NCBI GenBank assembly: GCA_902363335.1
Contig: CABIZV010000005.1
Coordinates: forward strand, 124,001-188,000
Source: Enterobacteriaceae bacterium
GTDB lineage: Bacteria > Pseudomonadota > Gammaproteobacteria > Enterobacterales > Enterobacteriaceae
Length of the DNA stretch: 64,000 nucleotides
Reading direction: 5' to 3'
Shown: in pieces, positions 26,474 through 34,847 of the stretch
Position numbering within the stretch: the first letter of the stretch is position 1
How the letters are laid out: the number at the start of each line of letters is the position of its first letter
The notes under the pieces: generated by a model
The model's database searches: none
Told to the model about the DNA's origin: nothing
The model's input: the letters and a program-made list of their open reading frames with translations, nothing else
Position numbers and translations under genes: made by a program

Positions 26474-27049
26474 ATGAAATCGCTGCGTTTACTGTTATGT
26501 GCACTCCCACTGGCGTTGACCGGTTGTTCAACCCTCTCAGCGGTAAACTGGTCTGCGGCTAATCCGTGGAACTGGTTTGGCTCCTCTGCTGACGTCACTG
26601 AGCAGGGTGTGGGGGGAATAACCGGTACAACGGCGCTGAATGAACAGGCGATTAGCGATGCTCTCGGGAGCGATTATCGTCTGCGTAGCGGTATGAAGGG
26701 GCGTAATGGTGAGGTTGTCCGCTATTTTGAAGCGCTGCGGGGAGACAAGCTGGCATTGGTGGTAAACGGCGAGGACGGTACAGTTAGCCGCATCGACGTG
26801 CTGGATAAAGATATTGAAGCGGCCGATGGCGTGAAGATTGGTACGGTATTCAGCGATGTCTATGACAAAGCCTTCGATAACTGTCAGGCGGCAACCGCCG
26901 ATGAAAGCAACGTGGTGGAATGCAAAGCCAAAGACAGTACGCATATCAGCTATCAGTTCACCGGGAACTGGCAAGGGCCGCAGGGGCTAATGCCGCCAGA
27001 CGATACCCTTAAAAACTGGACGCTATCGAAAATTATCTGGCGTCGCTAA
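26474..27049 (+). CDS. yfeY: YfeY, RpoE-regulated lipoprotein
   Basis: The 191-residue protein equals E. coli YfeY in length and ends with the same DDTLKNWTLSKIIWRR. A signal peptide ends in the lipobox LALTGC (Cys 18), so it should be a lipoprotein; Ser at +2 predicts outer-membrane sorting. The family (DUF1131) has no assigned biochemical role. ATG 26474 follows AAAGGACG. The upstream candidate sigma-E promoter ties it to the envelope stress response. Confidence 0.94.
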   Translation: MKSLRLLLCALPLALTGCSTLSAVNWSAANPWNWFGSSADVTEQGVGGITGTTALNEQAISDALGSDYRLRSGMKGRNGEVVRYFEALRGDKLALVVNGEDGTVSRIDVLDKDIEAADGVKIGTVFSDVYDKAFDNCQAATADESNVVECKAKDSTHISYQFTGNWQGPQGLMPPDDTLKNWTLSKIIWRR

Positions 27050-27108
27050 ATTTGACTTCGATTGCTCCGCTGCGCTGAAAAGCGGGTACAATGTGTGAGG
27101 TTTTTATA

Positions 27109-27136
27109 TGCCACGATGTCGTGGCATGTTTTTTTT
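27109..27136 (+). terminator. Intrinsic terminator immediately upstream of yfeX
   Basis: The stem TGCCACGA / TCGTGGCA with a two-base apex is followed by TG and eight T residues. The T-run ends directly before CAGGAGGAGCG, the yfeX ribosome-binding site, so the ATG is only 12 bases past the T-run. It may end yfeY transcripts or act as an attenuator for yfeX. Confidence 0.8.
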
Positions 27137-27147
27137 CAGGAGGAGCG

Positions 27148-28047
27148 ATGTCTCAGGTTCAGAGCGGCATTTTGCCGGAACATTGCCGCGCGGCGATTTG
27201 GATTGAAGCCAATGTGAAAGGGGACATCAATGCCCTGCGCGCTGGCAGCAAAATTTTTGCCGAAAAGCTTGCGGCGTTTCAGGATAAATTTCCGGATGCC
27301 CATTTAGGCGCGGTGGTTGCGTTTGGTCACGACACCTGGCGCGAGCTGAGCGGCGGTGTGGGTGCACAAGAGCTGAAAGATTTCCCTCCGTATGGCAAAG
27401 GATTGGCACCTTCTACGCAGTTTGATGTGCTGATTCACATCCTTTCTCTGCGCCATGACGTTAACTTCTCCGTCGCCCAGGCCGCCCTGGCCGCGTTTGG
27501 CGATGCTCTTGACGTCAAAGAAGAAGTACATGGTTTCCGTTGGGTGGAAGAACGCGATCTGAGCGGCTTCGTTGATGGAACCGAAAACCCCGCAGGTGAA
27601 GAAACTCGCCGTGAAGTGGCGGTTATTAAAGACGGCGTTGATGCGGGCGGCAGCTATGTCTTTGTCCAGCGCTGGGAGCACAATCTTAATCAACTGAACC
27701 GCATAAGCGTGCCGGATCAGGAGATGATGTTTGGCCGTACCAAAGAAGCCAATGAAGAGATCGACGGCGACGAGCGTCCGGTGACCTCTCACCTGAGCCG
27801 TGTTGATCTTAAAGAAGACGGTAAGGGGCTGAAAATTGTTCGTCAGAGCCTGCCGTATGGCACCGCCAGTGGCACACACGGCCTCTATTTCTGCGCTTAC
27901 TGCGCGCGTTTGCATAACATTGAACAGCAGTTGCTGAGTATGTTTGGCGATACCGATGGTAAGCGTGATGCGATGCTGCGCTTTACTAAGCCAGTGACCG
28001 GTGGGTATTACTTTGCGCCTTCGCTGGATAAGTTGGTGACGCTGTAA
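27148..28047 (+). CDS. yfeX: Dye-decolourising peroxidase YfeX
   Basis: The 299-residue length equals E. coli YfeX, a cytoplasmic haem-containing DyP-type peroxidase. It oxidises porphyrinogens and has been proposed, with dispute, to release iron from haem. The distal motif SGFVDGTENP holds the catalytic Asp 143. His 215 in PVTSHLSRVD is the proximal haem ligand, and the C-terminal GTASGTHGLYFCAYCARLHN segment is typical. ATG 27148 has a strong AGGAGG; the upstream open frame to 27091 would run through the terminator hairpin. Confidence 0.96.
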   Translation: MSQVQSGILPEHCRAAIWIEANVKGDINALRAGSKIFAEKLAAFQDKFPDAHLGAVVAFGHDTWRELSGGVGAQELKDFPPYGKGLAPSTQFDVLIHILSLRHDVNFSVAQAALAAFGDALDVKEEVHGFRWVEERDLSGFVDGTENPAGEETRREVAVIKDGVDAGGSYVFVQRWEHNLNQLNRISVPDQEMMFGRTKEANEEIDGDERPVTSHLSRVDLKEDGKGLKIVRQSLPYGTASGTHGLYFCAYCARLHNIEQQLLSMFGDTDGKRDAMLRFTKPVTGGYYFAPSLDKLVTL

Positions 28048-28058
28048 GTTCGGAATAG

Positions 28059-28252
28059 CCCCTCACCCTAGCCCTCTCCCCATAGGGGAGAGGGGACCGT
28101 TTGGTGTGGCTTGTTACTCTGAAGTCAAAGGCGGTGTTTGCTCTTCTCTCTCCTGTTCAGAGAGAGGACCGTTCGATGCGGTTTTGGTTGTGAAGCCGAA
28201 GGTGAAGTTCGCTGTTCCCCCTCTCCCTTTCAGGGAGAGGGCCGGGGTGAGG
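28059..28252. repeat. CT-rich composite palindromic repeat after yfeX
   Basis: Three CTCTC/GAGAG hairpins lie in a row. The first starts CCCTCACCCTAGCCCTCTCC and the last ends GGGAGAGGGCCGGGGTGAGG, so the outer ends are inverted copies of each other. The first two hairpins are each followed by GACCGTTYGRTGYGG. This CT-rich element is a common intergenic repeat in enterobacteria and pseudomonads. Its right end supplies the last codons (SPRPSP) and stop of the DUF559 gene on the minus strand. Confidence 0.8.
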
Positions 28253-28592
28253 GTACAAACGATCTCAGTGCCTCAAGAATTCTCTCTAACACCGCCTCCT
28301 CATTTTCCATCAGCTCATTATTCCAGAACCGCAATACCCGCCACCCTTGCAACCCCAGCCATGTTGTTCTCCTTGCATCATATCTGGCCCTCTCATCATG
28401 CTGACCACCGTCCAGTTCCACCGCCAGACGAGCAGTACAGCAAGCAAAATCAAGTATATATGGCCCGACTGGATGCTGACGACGGAACTTAAACCGTGCA
28501 AATCGGCGGTCCCGAAGCTGATACCATAACCTGCGCTCCTGAGGCGTTAGTTCTCGCCTGAGCCGGCGAGCAAAATCAGATGTATTTTCCAT
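28230..28592 (-). CDS. DUF559 (Vsr-like) endonuclease-domain protein
   Basis: The 120-residue protein begins MENTSDFARRLRRELTPQER and carries the compact DUF559 core: LWYQLRDRRFARFKFRRQHPV, then YILDFACCTARLAVELDGGQH. This has the PD-(D/E)XK-like acidic positions Asp 48, Glu 59 and Asp 61 seen in Vsr-type nucleases. The last residues, SFVPSPRPSP, are encoded by the CT-rich repeat. DUF559 proteins have no established role; mismatch-repair-like or selfish-element functions have been suggested. The start at 28592 was chosen over an upstream in-frame ATG at 28700 because the domain begins here. It is divergent from cysP and absent from this place in E. coli. Confidence 0.8.
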   Translation of the reverse strand: MENTSDFARRLRRELTPQERRLWYQLRDRRFARFKFRRQHPVGPYILDFACCTARLAVELDGGQHDERARYDARRTTWLGLQGWRVLRFWNNELMENEEAVLERILEALRSFVPSPRPSP

Positions 28593-28707
28593 ATCGGGTA
28601 CTTTGCCCGAACGTTTGTTGTTTGTCAGAATGCCCTCAGGATTGTGGAATCTCGCTTCAGAAAGCATTTTCCAGGTGCTTATTCTCTTTTCAACTTCCAA
28701 ATCACCA

Positions 28708-28726
28708 AACGGTATATAAAACCGTT
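28708..28726. promoter_or_regulatory. Inverted repeat in the cysP upstream region
   Basis: AACGGT-ATATAAA-ACCGTT is a 6-bp inverted repeat 64-82 bp before the cysP ATG, upstream of a possible -10 TATAAA at 28744-28749. CysB is known to activate cysP from about this distance in E. coli, but CysB sites are loose and I cannot confirm the match. Confidence 0.4.
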
Positions 28727-28789
28727 ACTCCTTTCGTGCCCGTTATAAATACACTGATGCTTAGAAAATCCTCATACTTAGGGTGTGCA

Positions 28790-29806
28790 ATGGCCATGAA
28801 CTTACTGAAAAAAGGATACCTGACGCTGGCGGCTTCGGTACTGCTGGTTGCACAGGCGCAGGCGACTGAGCTGTTGAATAGCTCCTATGACGTCTCCCGC
28901 GAGCTGTTTGCCGCCCTGAACCCGCCGTTTGAGCAACAATGGGCGAAAGAGAATGGCGGCGATAAGCTGACCATTAAGCAATCTCACGCCGGTTCATCGA
29001 AACAGGCGCTGGCGATTTTGCAGGGCTTAAAAGCAGACGTTGTAACTTATAACCAGGTGACTGATGTGCAGATCTTGCACGACAAGGGCAAACTGATCCC
29101 GGCCGACTGGCAGTCGCGTTTGCCGAACAACAGCTCGCCTTTCTACTCGACCATGGCGTTCCTGGTGCGTAAGGGTAACCCGAAAAATATCCATAGCTGG
29201 AACGATCTGGTACGCCCGGACGTGAAGCTGATTTTCCCTAATCCCAAAACTTCCGGTAACGCTCGCTACACCTACTTAGCAGCGTGGGGCGCGGCGGATC
29301 AGGCCGACGGTGGCGATAAAGCTAAAACCCAGCAGTTCATGACCCAGTTTCTCAAAAACGTCGAAGTGTTCGATACCGGCGGTCGTGGCGCGACAACCAC
29401 CTTCGTAGAACGTGGTCTGGGCGATGTGCTGATCACCTTTGAATCGGAAGTGAATAACATTCGTAAGCAGTATGAAGACAAGGGCTTTGAAGTGGTGGTG
29501 CCGAAGGTCAACATTCTGGCGGAGTTCCCGGTCGCCTGGGTGGATAAAAACGTGAAAGCTAACGGCACCGAAAAGGCGGCGAAAGCCTATCTGAACTACC
29601 TCTACAGCCCACAGGCGCAAACCATTATCACTGACTATTACTACCGCGTGAATAACCCGGAAGTGATGGATAAGCTCAAGGATAAATTCCCGCAGACCGA
29701 ACTGTTCCGCGTTGAAGATAAGTTTGGTGCCTGGCCTGAGGTGATGAAAACCCATTTCGCCAGCGGTGGCGAGTTAGACAAGCTGTTAGCGGCGGGGCGT
29801 AAGTAA
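28790..29806 (+). CDS. cysP: Thiosulfate-binding periplasmic protein CysP
   Basis: CysP is the periplasmic receptor that delivers thiosulfate and sulfate to the CysTWA importer. The 338-residue length equals E. coli. A signal peptide ends AQAQA/TELL near residue 25. The sulfate-binding family signatures follow: KQSHAGSSKQALAILQGLKADVV and NPKTSGNARYTYLAAWGAA. ATG 28790 gives the family start MAMNLLKK; the open frame upstream has no similarity. The TAA overlaps the ATG of cysU by one base, marking a tight operon. Confidence 0.97.
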   Translation: MAMNLLKKGYLTLAASVLLVAQAQATELLNSSYDVSRELFAALNPPFEQQWAKENGGDKLTIKQSHAGSSKQALAILQGLKADVVTYNQVTDVQILHDKGKLIPADWQSRLPNNSSPFYSTMAFLVRKGNPKNIHSWNDLVRPDVKLIFPNPKTSGNARYTYLAAWGAADQADGGDKAKTQQFMTQFLKNVEVFDTGGRGATTTFVERGLGDVLITFESEVNNIRKQYEDKGFEVVVPKVNILAEFPVAWVDKNVKANGTEKAAKAYLNYLYSPQAQTIITDYYYRVNNPEVMDKLKDKFPQTELFRVEDKFGAWPEVMKTHFASGGELDKLLAAGRK

Positions 29807-30639
29807 TGTTTGCAGTTTCCTCCAGACGCGTGCTGCCAGGCTTTACCCTGAGCCTCGGCACCAGTCTGCTGTTTGTTTGCTTGATTCTGTTACTGCCGCT
29901 AAGCGCGCTGGTGATGCAGCTTGCTCAAATGAGCTGGGCGCAGTACTGGGAGGTTATTACCAACCCGCAGGTGGTGGCGGCCTATAAGGTCACGCTGCTG
30001 TCAGCGTTTGTGGCTTCTATTTTTAACGGTGTTTTCGGCCTGCTAATGGCGTGGATTTTAACCCGCTACCGTTTTCCAGGTCGTACGCTTTTAGATGCGC
30101 TGATGGATTTGCCGTTTGCCCTGCCGACGGCGGTTGCAGGCCTGACGCTGGCGTCGCTGTTTTCCGTAAACGGCTTCTACGGTGAATGGCTGGCGAAATT
30201 TGATATCAAAGTAACCTACACCTGGATTGGCATTGCGGTGGCGATGGCCTTCACCAGCATCCCGTTCGTGGTGCGTACCGTACAACCGGTACTTGAGGAG
30301 CTGGGCCCGGAGTATGAAGAAGCGGCGGAAACCTTGGGCGCGACCCGCCTACAGAGCTTCCGTAAAGTGGTGCTGCCGGAGCTTTCTCCAGCGCTGCTGG
30401 CAGGGGTTGCACTGTCGTTCACCCGCAGCCTCGGCGAATTTGGCGCGGTGATTTTCATCGCCGGCAACATTGCGTGGAAAACGGAAGTGACCTCGCTGAT
30501 GATCTTTATTCGCCTGCAGGAGTTTGATTATCCGGCGGCGAGCGCGATTGCATCGGTGATACTTGCGGCCTCTCTGCTGCTGCTGTTTTCAATCAATACC
30601 TTGCAAAGTCGCTTTGGTCGACGTGTGGTAGGTCATTAA
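29806..30639 (+). CDS. cysU: Sulfate/thiosulfate permease subunit CysU (CysT)
   Basis: The 277-residue length equals E. coli CysT/CysU, one of the two membrane subunits of the sulfate/thiosulfate ABC importer. Six membrane segments are seen. The EAA loop that docks with the ATPase reads EEAAETLGATRLQSFRKVVLPELSPALLAG in the usual place before the last two helices. It starts at an ATG overlapping the cysP stop and overlaps cysW in the same way (TAATG), which implies translational coupling. Confidence 0.97.
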   Translation: MFAVSSRRVLPGFTLSLGTSLLFVCLILLLPLSALVMQLAQMSWAQYWEVITNPQVVAAYKVTLLSAFVASIFNGVFGLLMAWILTRYRFPGRTLLDALMDLPFALPTAVAGLTLASLFSVNGFYGEWLAKFDIKVTYTWIGIAVAMAFTSIPFVVRTVQPVLEELGPEYEEAAETLGATRLQSFRKVVLPELSPALLAGVALSFTRSLGEFGAVIFIAGNIAWKTEVTSLMIFIRLQEFDYPAASAIASVILAASLLLLFSINTLQSRFGRRVVGH

Positions 30640-31514
30640 TGGCGGAAGTGACTCAATTGAAGCGTTATGACGCGCCCCGCATCAACTGGGGCAAATGGTT
30701 CCTGATTGGTACCGGGATGCTGGTGTCGGCCTTTATCCTGCTGGTGCCGATGATCTATATCTTCGTTCAGGCCTTCAGCAAAGGGCTGATGCCGGTGCTG
30801 CAAAACCTCGCCGACCCGGACATGCTGCACGCCATCTGGTTAACGGTGATGATTGCGCTGATTACCGTGCCGGTGAACCTGGTGTTCGGCGTGCTGCTGG
30901 CATGGCTGGTGACGCGTTTTAACTTCCCGGGTCGCCAGCTGCTGCTGACGCTGCTGGATATCCCGTTTGCCGTCTCACCGGTGGTGGCCGGTCTGGTTTA
31001 TCTGCTGTTCTATGGTTCCAACGGCCCGCTTGGTGGCTGGCTGGAAGCGCATAACCTGCAAATTATGTTTGCCTGGCCGGGCATGGTGCTGGTGACCATC
31101 TTCGTGACCAGCCCGTTCGTGGTTCGTGAATTGGTGCCGGTGATGTTAAGCCAGGGAAGCCATGAAGATGAAGCGGCGATATTGCTCGGCGCCTCCGGCT
31201 GGCAGATGTTTAAGCGTGTGACGCTGCCAAATATTCGCTGGGCATTATTGTATGGTGTGGTGCTGACTAACGCCCGCGCGATTGGCGAGTTTGGTGCAGT
31301 TTCGGTGGTCTCCGGCTCGATTCGCGGTGAGACCTTATCGTTACCGTTACAGATTGAACTGCTGGAACAAGATTACAACACCGTCGGTTCCTTTACCGCA
31401 GCGGCGTTACTGACGTTGATGGCGATTCTGACCTTATTTTTAAAGAGTGCGTTGCAGTGGCGTTTGCATAATCAGGAAAAACGCGCGCAACAGGAGGGAA
31501 ATCATGAGCATTGA
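30639..31514 (+). CDS. cysW: Sulfate/thiosulfate permease subunit CysW
   Basis: The 291-residue length equals E. coli CysW, the partner of CysU in the importer. Six membrane helices and an EAA loop (EDEAAILLGASGWQMFKRVTLP) are visible. The basic C-terminal tail (LHNQEKRAQQEGNHEH) overlaps the start of cysA by 11 bases. The AGGAGG ribosome-binding site for cysA lies inside the cysW coding sequence. Confidence 0.97.
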   Translation: MAEVTQLKRYDAPRINWGKWFLIGTGMLVSAFILLVPMIYIFVQAFSKGLMPVLQNLADPDMLHAIWLTVMIALITVPVNLVFGVLLAWLVTRFNFPGRQLLLTLLDIPFAVSPVVAGLVYLLFYGSNGPLGGWLEAHNLQIMFAWPGMVLVTIFVTSPFVVRELVPVMLSQGSHEDEAAILLGASGWQMFKRVTLPNIRWALLYGVVLTNARAIGEFGAVSVVSGSIRGETLSLPLQIELLEQDYNTVGSFTAAALLTLMAILTLFLKSALQWRLHNQEKRAQQEGNHEH

Positions 31515-32598
31515 GATTGCCAATATTAAGAAGTCTTTTGGTCGCACCCAGGTGCTGAATGATATCTCTCTTGATATCCCGTCCGGCCAGATGGTGGCGC
31601 TGCTCGGGCCATCCGGCTCCGGTAAAACCACGTTGCTGCGTATCATCGCCGGACTGGAGCACCAGACCAGCGGGCATATTCGCTTCCAGGGGACTGATGT
31701 CAGTCGTCTGCATGCGCGCGATCGTAAAGTCGGCTTCGTATTCCAGCATTATGCCTTGTTCCGCCATATGACGGTGTTCGACAACATCGCCTTTGGCCTG
31801 ACCGTGCTGCCGCGCCGTGAACGTCCCAATGCGGCGACCATTAAAGCCAAGGTCACCAAGCTGCTGGAGATGGTGCAGCTTGCCCATCTGGCAGACCGCT
31901 ACCCGGCACAGCTTTCCGGCGGACAAAAGCAGCGCGTGGCGCTAGCCCGTGCGCTGGCGGTAGAGCCGCAGATTTTACTGCTCGATGAGCCTTTCGGCGC
32001 GCTGGATGCACAGGTGCGTAAAGAGCTGCGTCGTTGGCTGCGCCAACTGCATGAAGAGCTGAAATTTACCAGCGTCTTCGTCACCCACGATCAGGAAGAG
32101 GCGATGGAAGTGGCCAACCGCGTGGTGGTAATGAGCCAGGGCAATATTGAGCAGGCCGATGAGCCAGAACAGGTCTGGCGTGAACCGGCGACCCGCTTCG
32201 TGCTGGAGTTTATGGGTGAGGTTAACCGCCTGCAAGGAACTGTCCGTGGCGGTCAGTTCCACGTGGGTGCGCATCGCTGGCCACTCGGCTACACGCCGTC
32301 ATATCAGGGGCCGGTAGATTTGTTCCTGCGCCCGTGGGAGGTGGACGTGAGCCGCCGAACCAGCCTTGATTCTCCGCTTCCGGTTCAGGTGCTGGAAGCC
32401 AGCCCGAAAGGTCACTACACCCAATTAGTTGTTCAGCCTCTCGGGTGGTATGAGGAACCGTTAACGGTAGTAATGCGCGGTGATGATGCACCGCTGCGTG
32501 GCGATCGTCTCTTTGTTGGCTTGCAGAACGCACGTCTCTATCATGGCGACCAGCGTATTGAGCCCCATGAGACGCTTGCTCTTGCGGAGTCTGCCTGA
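31504..32598 (+). CDS. cysA: Sulfate/thiosulfate import ATPase CysA
   Basis: CysA is the ATP-hydrolysing subunit of the CysPUWA importer. The protein is 364 residues (365 in E. coli). Walker A GPSGSGKT is at residues 35-42, with the signature LSGGQKQRVALARAL, Walker B ILLLDEPFGALDAQ and the switch His in FVTHDQEEA. A C-terminal TOBE-like regulatory domain follows. The ATG at 31504 with AGGAGGGAAATC was chosen over the open frame upstream inside cysW. A BIME separates it from cysM. Confidence 0.97.
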   Translation: MSIEIANIKKSFGRTQVLNDISLDIPSGQMVALLGPSGSGKTTLLRIIAGLEHQTSGHIRFQGTDVSRLHARDRKVGFVFQHYALFRHMTVFDNIAFGLTVLPRRERPNAATIKAKVTKLLEMVQLAHLADRYPAQLSGGQKQRVALARALAVEPQILLLDEPFGALDAQVRKELRRWLRQLHEELKFTSVFVTHDQEEAMEVANRVVVMSQGNIEQADEPEQVWREPATRFVLEFMGEVNRLQGTVRGGQFHVGAHRWPLGYTPSYQGPVDLFLRPWEVDVSRRTSLDSPLPVQVLEASPKGHYTQLVVQPLGWYEEPLTVVMRGDDAPLRGDRLFVGLQNARLYHGDQRIEPHETLALAESA

Positions 32599-32620
32599 TA
32601 GGTTAATTTGCAGGTTTATC

Positions 32621-32698
32621 GCCCGGTGGCGCTTCGCTTACCGGGTCTACAGCGTATACCGTGATTTTGTAGGCCGGGTAAGCGAAGCGTCACCCGGC
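32621..32698. repeat. BIME between cysA and cysM
   Basis: Arms GCCCGGTGGCGCTTCGCTTA and GTAGGCCGGGTAAGCGAAGC are inverted copies. The right REP ends CACCCGGCTTTTT, so it may also act as a partial terminator 19 bases before the cysM start. Confidence 0.85.
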
Positions 32699-32717
32699 TT
32701 TTTCTTGGGCAGAAAAC

Positions 32718-33629
32718 GTGAACACATTAGAACAAACCATCGGCAATACGCCGTTGGTCAAATTACAACGTCTGGGGCCGGACAACGGCAGCGAAATCTG
32801 GGTCAAGCTGGAAGGCAATAATCCGGCCGGCTCGGTAAAAGATCGCGCTGCGTTATCGATGATTGTTGAAGCGGAAAAACGCGGTGAAATTAAACCCGGC
32901 GACGTGCTGATTGAAGCCACCAGTGGTAACACCGGCATTGCGCTGGCGATGATTGCGGCGCTCAAAGGGTATCGGATGAAGCTTTTGATGCCAAACAACA
33001 TGAGCCAGGAGCGCCGCGCCGCCATGCGCGCCTACGGGGCCGAGCTGATTCTGGTGACCAAAGAGCAGGGCATGGAAGGCGCGCGTGATTTAGCGCTGGA
33101 AATGGCGCAGCGCGGCGAAGGTACGCTGCTTGATCAGTTCAATAACCCGGATAACCCCTACGCGCATTACACGTCAACCGGGCCGGAAATCTGGCAGCAA
33201 ACGGCTGGCCGGATCACCCATTTTGTCTCAAGCATGGGCACCACCGGCACGATTACCGGCGTATCGCGTTTTCTGCGCGAGCAGCAAAAAGCGGTGACTA
33301 TCGTTGGCCTCCAGCCGGAAGAGGGCAGCAGCATTCCGGGGATCCGCCGCTGGCCTGCGGAATATATGCCCGGAATTTTTAACGCCAGCCTTGTCGACCA
33401 GGTTATGGATATTCATCAAAATGACGCAGAAAACACCATGCGCGCGCTGGCGGTGAAGGAAGGTATTTTCTGTGGCGTCAGCTCCGGCGGCGCGGTAGCG
33501 GGTGCGCGACGAATAGCTGAGCAAAACCCCGGCGCGGTGGTGGTGGCGATCATCTGCGATCGCGGCGATCGCTACCTCTCAACCGGCGTGTTTGGCGAAG
33601 AGCACTTCAGCCAGGGGGCTGGGATTTAA
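32718..33629 (+). CDS. cysM: O-acetylserine sulfhydrylase B, CysM
   Basis: CysM makes cysteine from O-acetylserine and sulfide, and can use thiosulfate to form S-sulfocysteine, which fits its place after the thiosulfate importer. The 303-residue length equals E. coli. The PLP lysine is Lys 41 in NNPAGSVKDRAA. EATSGNTGIALA and the glycine-rich phosphate loop SSMGTTGTITG are present. Translation starts at GTG 32718, as in E. coli; no ATG restores the N-terminus. The last four bases overlap the convergent SnoaL-like gene. Confidence 0.97.
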   Translation: MNTLEQTIGNTPLVKLQRLGPDNGSEIWVKLEGNNPAGSVKDRAALSMIVEAEKRGEIKPGDVLIEATSGNTGIALAMIAALKGYRMKLLMPNNMSQERRAAMRAYGAELILVTKEQGMEGARDLALEMAQRGEGTLLDQFNNPDNPYAHYTSTGPEIWQQTAGRITHFVSSMGTTGTITGVSRFLREQQKAVTIVGLQPEEGSSIPGIRRWPAEYMPGIFNASLVDQVMDIHQNDAENTMRALAVKEGIFCGVSSGGAVAGARRIAEQNPGAVVVAIICDRGDRYLSTGVFGEEHFSQGAGI

Positions 33630-34027
33630 ATTTCGGGATTATCCAGCAAATCTGTACCGTATGAGTTATCTACGGTACACAGCCAGCGGTCGGCGAATTT
33701 TTGAAAAACATAGGTGGCACGCCGCGTAACCTGCGTGGTGCTGCCATCCTCCAACGGAATATCCAGCCGGGTTTCCATAATCACCAGCGCGTTATCGCCG
33801 CCTTCAATAATCTCCATTCGCCCCTGTGTTACTACCAGTCGATGTTGAAAGTAATCGGCAATGGCGATAAAGGCTTTGCGAATATTCTCTTTGCCGCTGA
33901 CGACCATGCCCGGTTTGACCACCAGGGTGGCGTCGTTGGCGTAGTATTCCATAAGCGTCGCGTAGTCCTCCTGCGAGATGGCGCGGTCGCAGGCTTCGAT
34001 TACGGCTTTTAGCGATGATGCTGGCAT
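33626..34027 (-). CDS. SnoaL-like / DUF4440 NTF2-fold protein
   Basis: The 133-residue protein from ATG 34027 (AAGGAG seven bases upstream) shows the NTF2-fold pattern of SnoaL/ketosteroid-isomerase relatives. A helical start CDRAISQEDYATLMEYYANDATLVVKPG is followed by KENIRKAFIAIADYF, strands with METRLDIPLEDGSTTQVTRRATYVF, and the end DRWLCTVDNSYG. Such proteins include YybH-like stress or small-molecule-binding members, but no substrate can be named. It converges on cysM with a four-base overlap and replaces the yfeK/yfeS region of E. coli. Confidence 0.8.
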   Translation of the reverse strand: MPASSLKAVIEACDRAISQEDYATLMEYYANDATLVVKPGMVVSGKENIRKAFIAIADYFQHRLVVTQGRMEIIEGGDNALVIMETRLDIPLEDGSTTQVTRRATYVFQKFADRWLCTVDNSYGTDLLDNPEI

Positions 34028-34043
34028 GATTTCTCCTTGGCTT

Positions 34044-34131
34044 GGGTGCCTCCCTGGCGGCGCTGCGCTTGGCCGGGCTACAGGGTGCAAACTTGTAGCC
34101 CGGACGAGGCGAAGCCGACTCCGGGGAAACT
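34044..34131. repeat. REP elements between SnoaL-like gene and yfeJ
   Basis: The arm CTGGCGGCGCTGCGCTTGGC ending CCGGGCTAC and a second arm GTAGCCCGGACGAGGCGAAG fill the 102-bp gap. The second runs to within a few bases of the yfeJ stop. Confidence 0.8.
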
Positions 34132-34834
34132 ACAGGGTCAGCTTATCAAGGAATTCCCATAACTTCTGATTCATTTCACGATAATCGTGCGCGCGCATCT
34201 CTGCCACTGAGCGGATAAACGGTTTGCCTTTGGCCTCCGCCAGCTCCTGTTCGGAGTGTTGAATTAACCCCTCAACCGCTTCGGCAGTAAATTCCATATG
34301 GCACTGGAAGCCGTAAACCTTGTCGCGGTACTGGACGATTTGACGTGGGCAGCCAGCGCTTTCGGCGAGAATCACCGTGTCAGCAGTAAGGCCTGGCATA
34401 TCGTTGTGCCAGTGGCCCACGGTCAGACAGGAACCAAAGTGGTTGAATAATGGATGCTGTTGACCCGCGCTGGTAAGCGTAATCGGGAAGTGACCAATCT
34501 CTTTTTCCGGGCTCTGACCGACAGACGCCCCCAGCGCTTCACCAATCAACTGTGAACCAAGGCAAATTCCGACCACAATACGTCCAGCGTCAATGGCCTG
34601 ACGGATGAGCTGCTGTTCCGCAAGCGAGTCAAAATAAGGGCATTCAGTAAGCGTTGTGCGCGGTGACTGCGGGCCGCCAAATACGACGAGCATATCAAAT
34701 CCGTCGGCATTAACAGGAACGCCTTCGTTCTCATAGACTCGAGTCCAGCTCACTTCGTGACCCCGCGTCCTGGCCCAGGGTAAATACGCACCGGCCGATT
34801 CAAATGATTCATGAATAACAAAATGGACTCGCAC
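34130..34834 (-). CDS. yfeJ: Class I glutamine amidotransferase-like protein YfeJ
   Basis: The 234-residue protein has the class I glutamine amidotransferase triad: Cys 91 in VVGICLGSQLIG, and His 179 and Glu 181 in GFQCHMEFT. VVFGGPQSPRT forms the oxyanion strand. It stands alone, without a synthetase domain, like the YfeJ/GuaA-type amidotransferases of Salmonella and like gamma-glutamyl-polyamine hydrolases. Its acceptor is unknown. It lies 13 bp downstream of ptsJ on the same strand and is probably co-transcribed, which hints at a nitrogen or vitamin B6 link (inference). Confidence 0.85.
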   Translation of the reverse strand: MRVHFVIHESFESAGAYLPWARTRGHEVSWTRVYENEGVPVNADGFDMLVVFGGPQSPRTTLTECPYFDSLAEQQLIRQAIDAGRIVVGICLGSQLIGEALGASVGQSPEKEIGHFPITLTSAGQQHPLFNHFGSCLTVGHWHNDMPGLTADTVILAESAGCPRQIVQYRDKVYGFQCHMEFTAEAVEGLIQHSEQELAEAKGKPFIRSVAEMRAHDYREMNQKLWEFLDKLTL

Positions 34835-34847
34835 GAATTTTCTCCTG

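Noticed and set aside
28059..28252. CRISPR-like or ERIC element
   Set aside because: There are no evenly spaced repeats with unique spacers, and the sequence does not resemble the ERIC core; it is a composite CT-rich palindrome.
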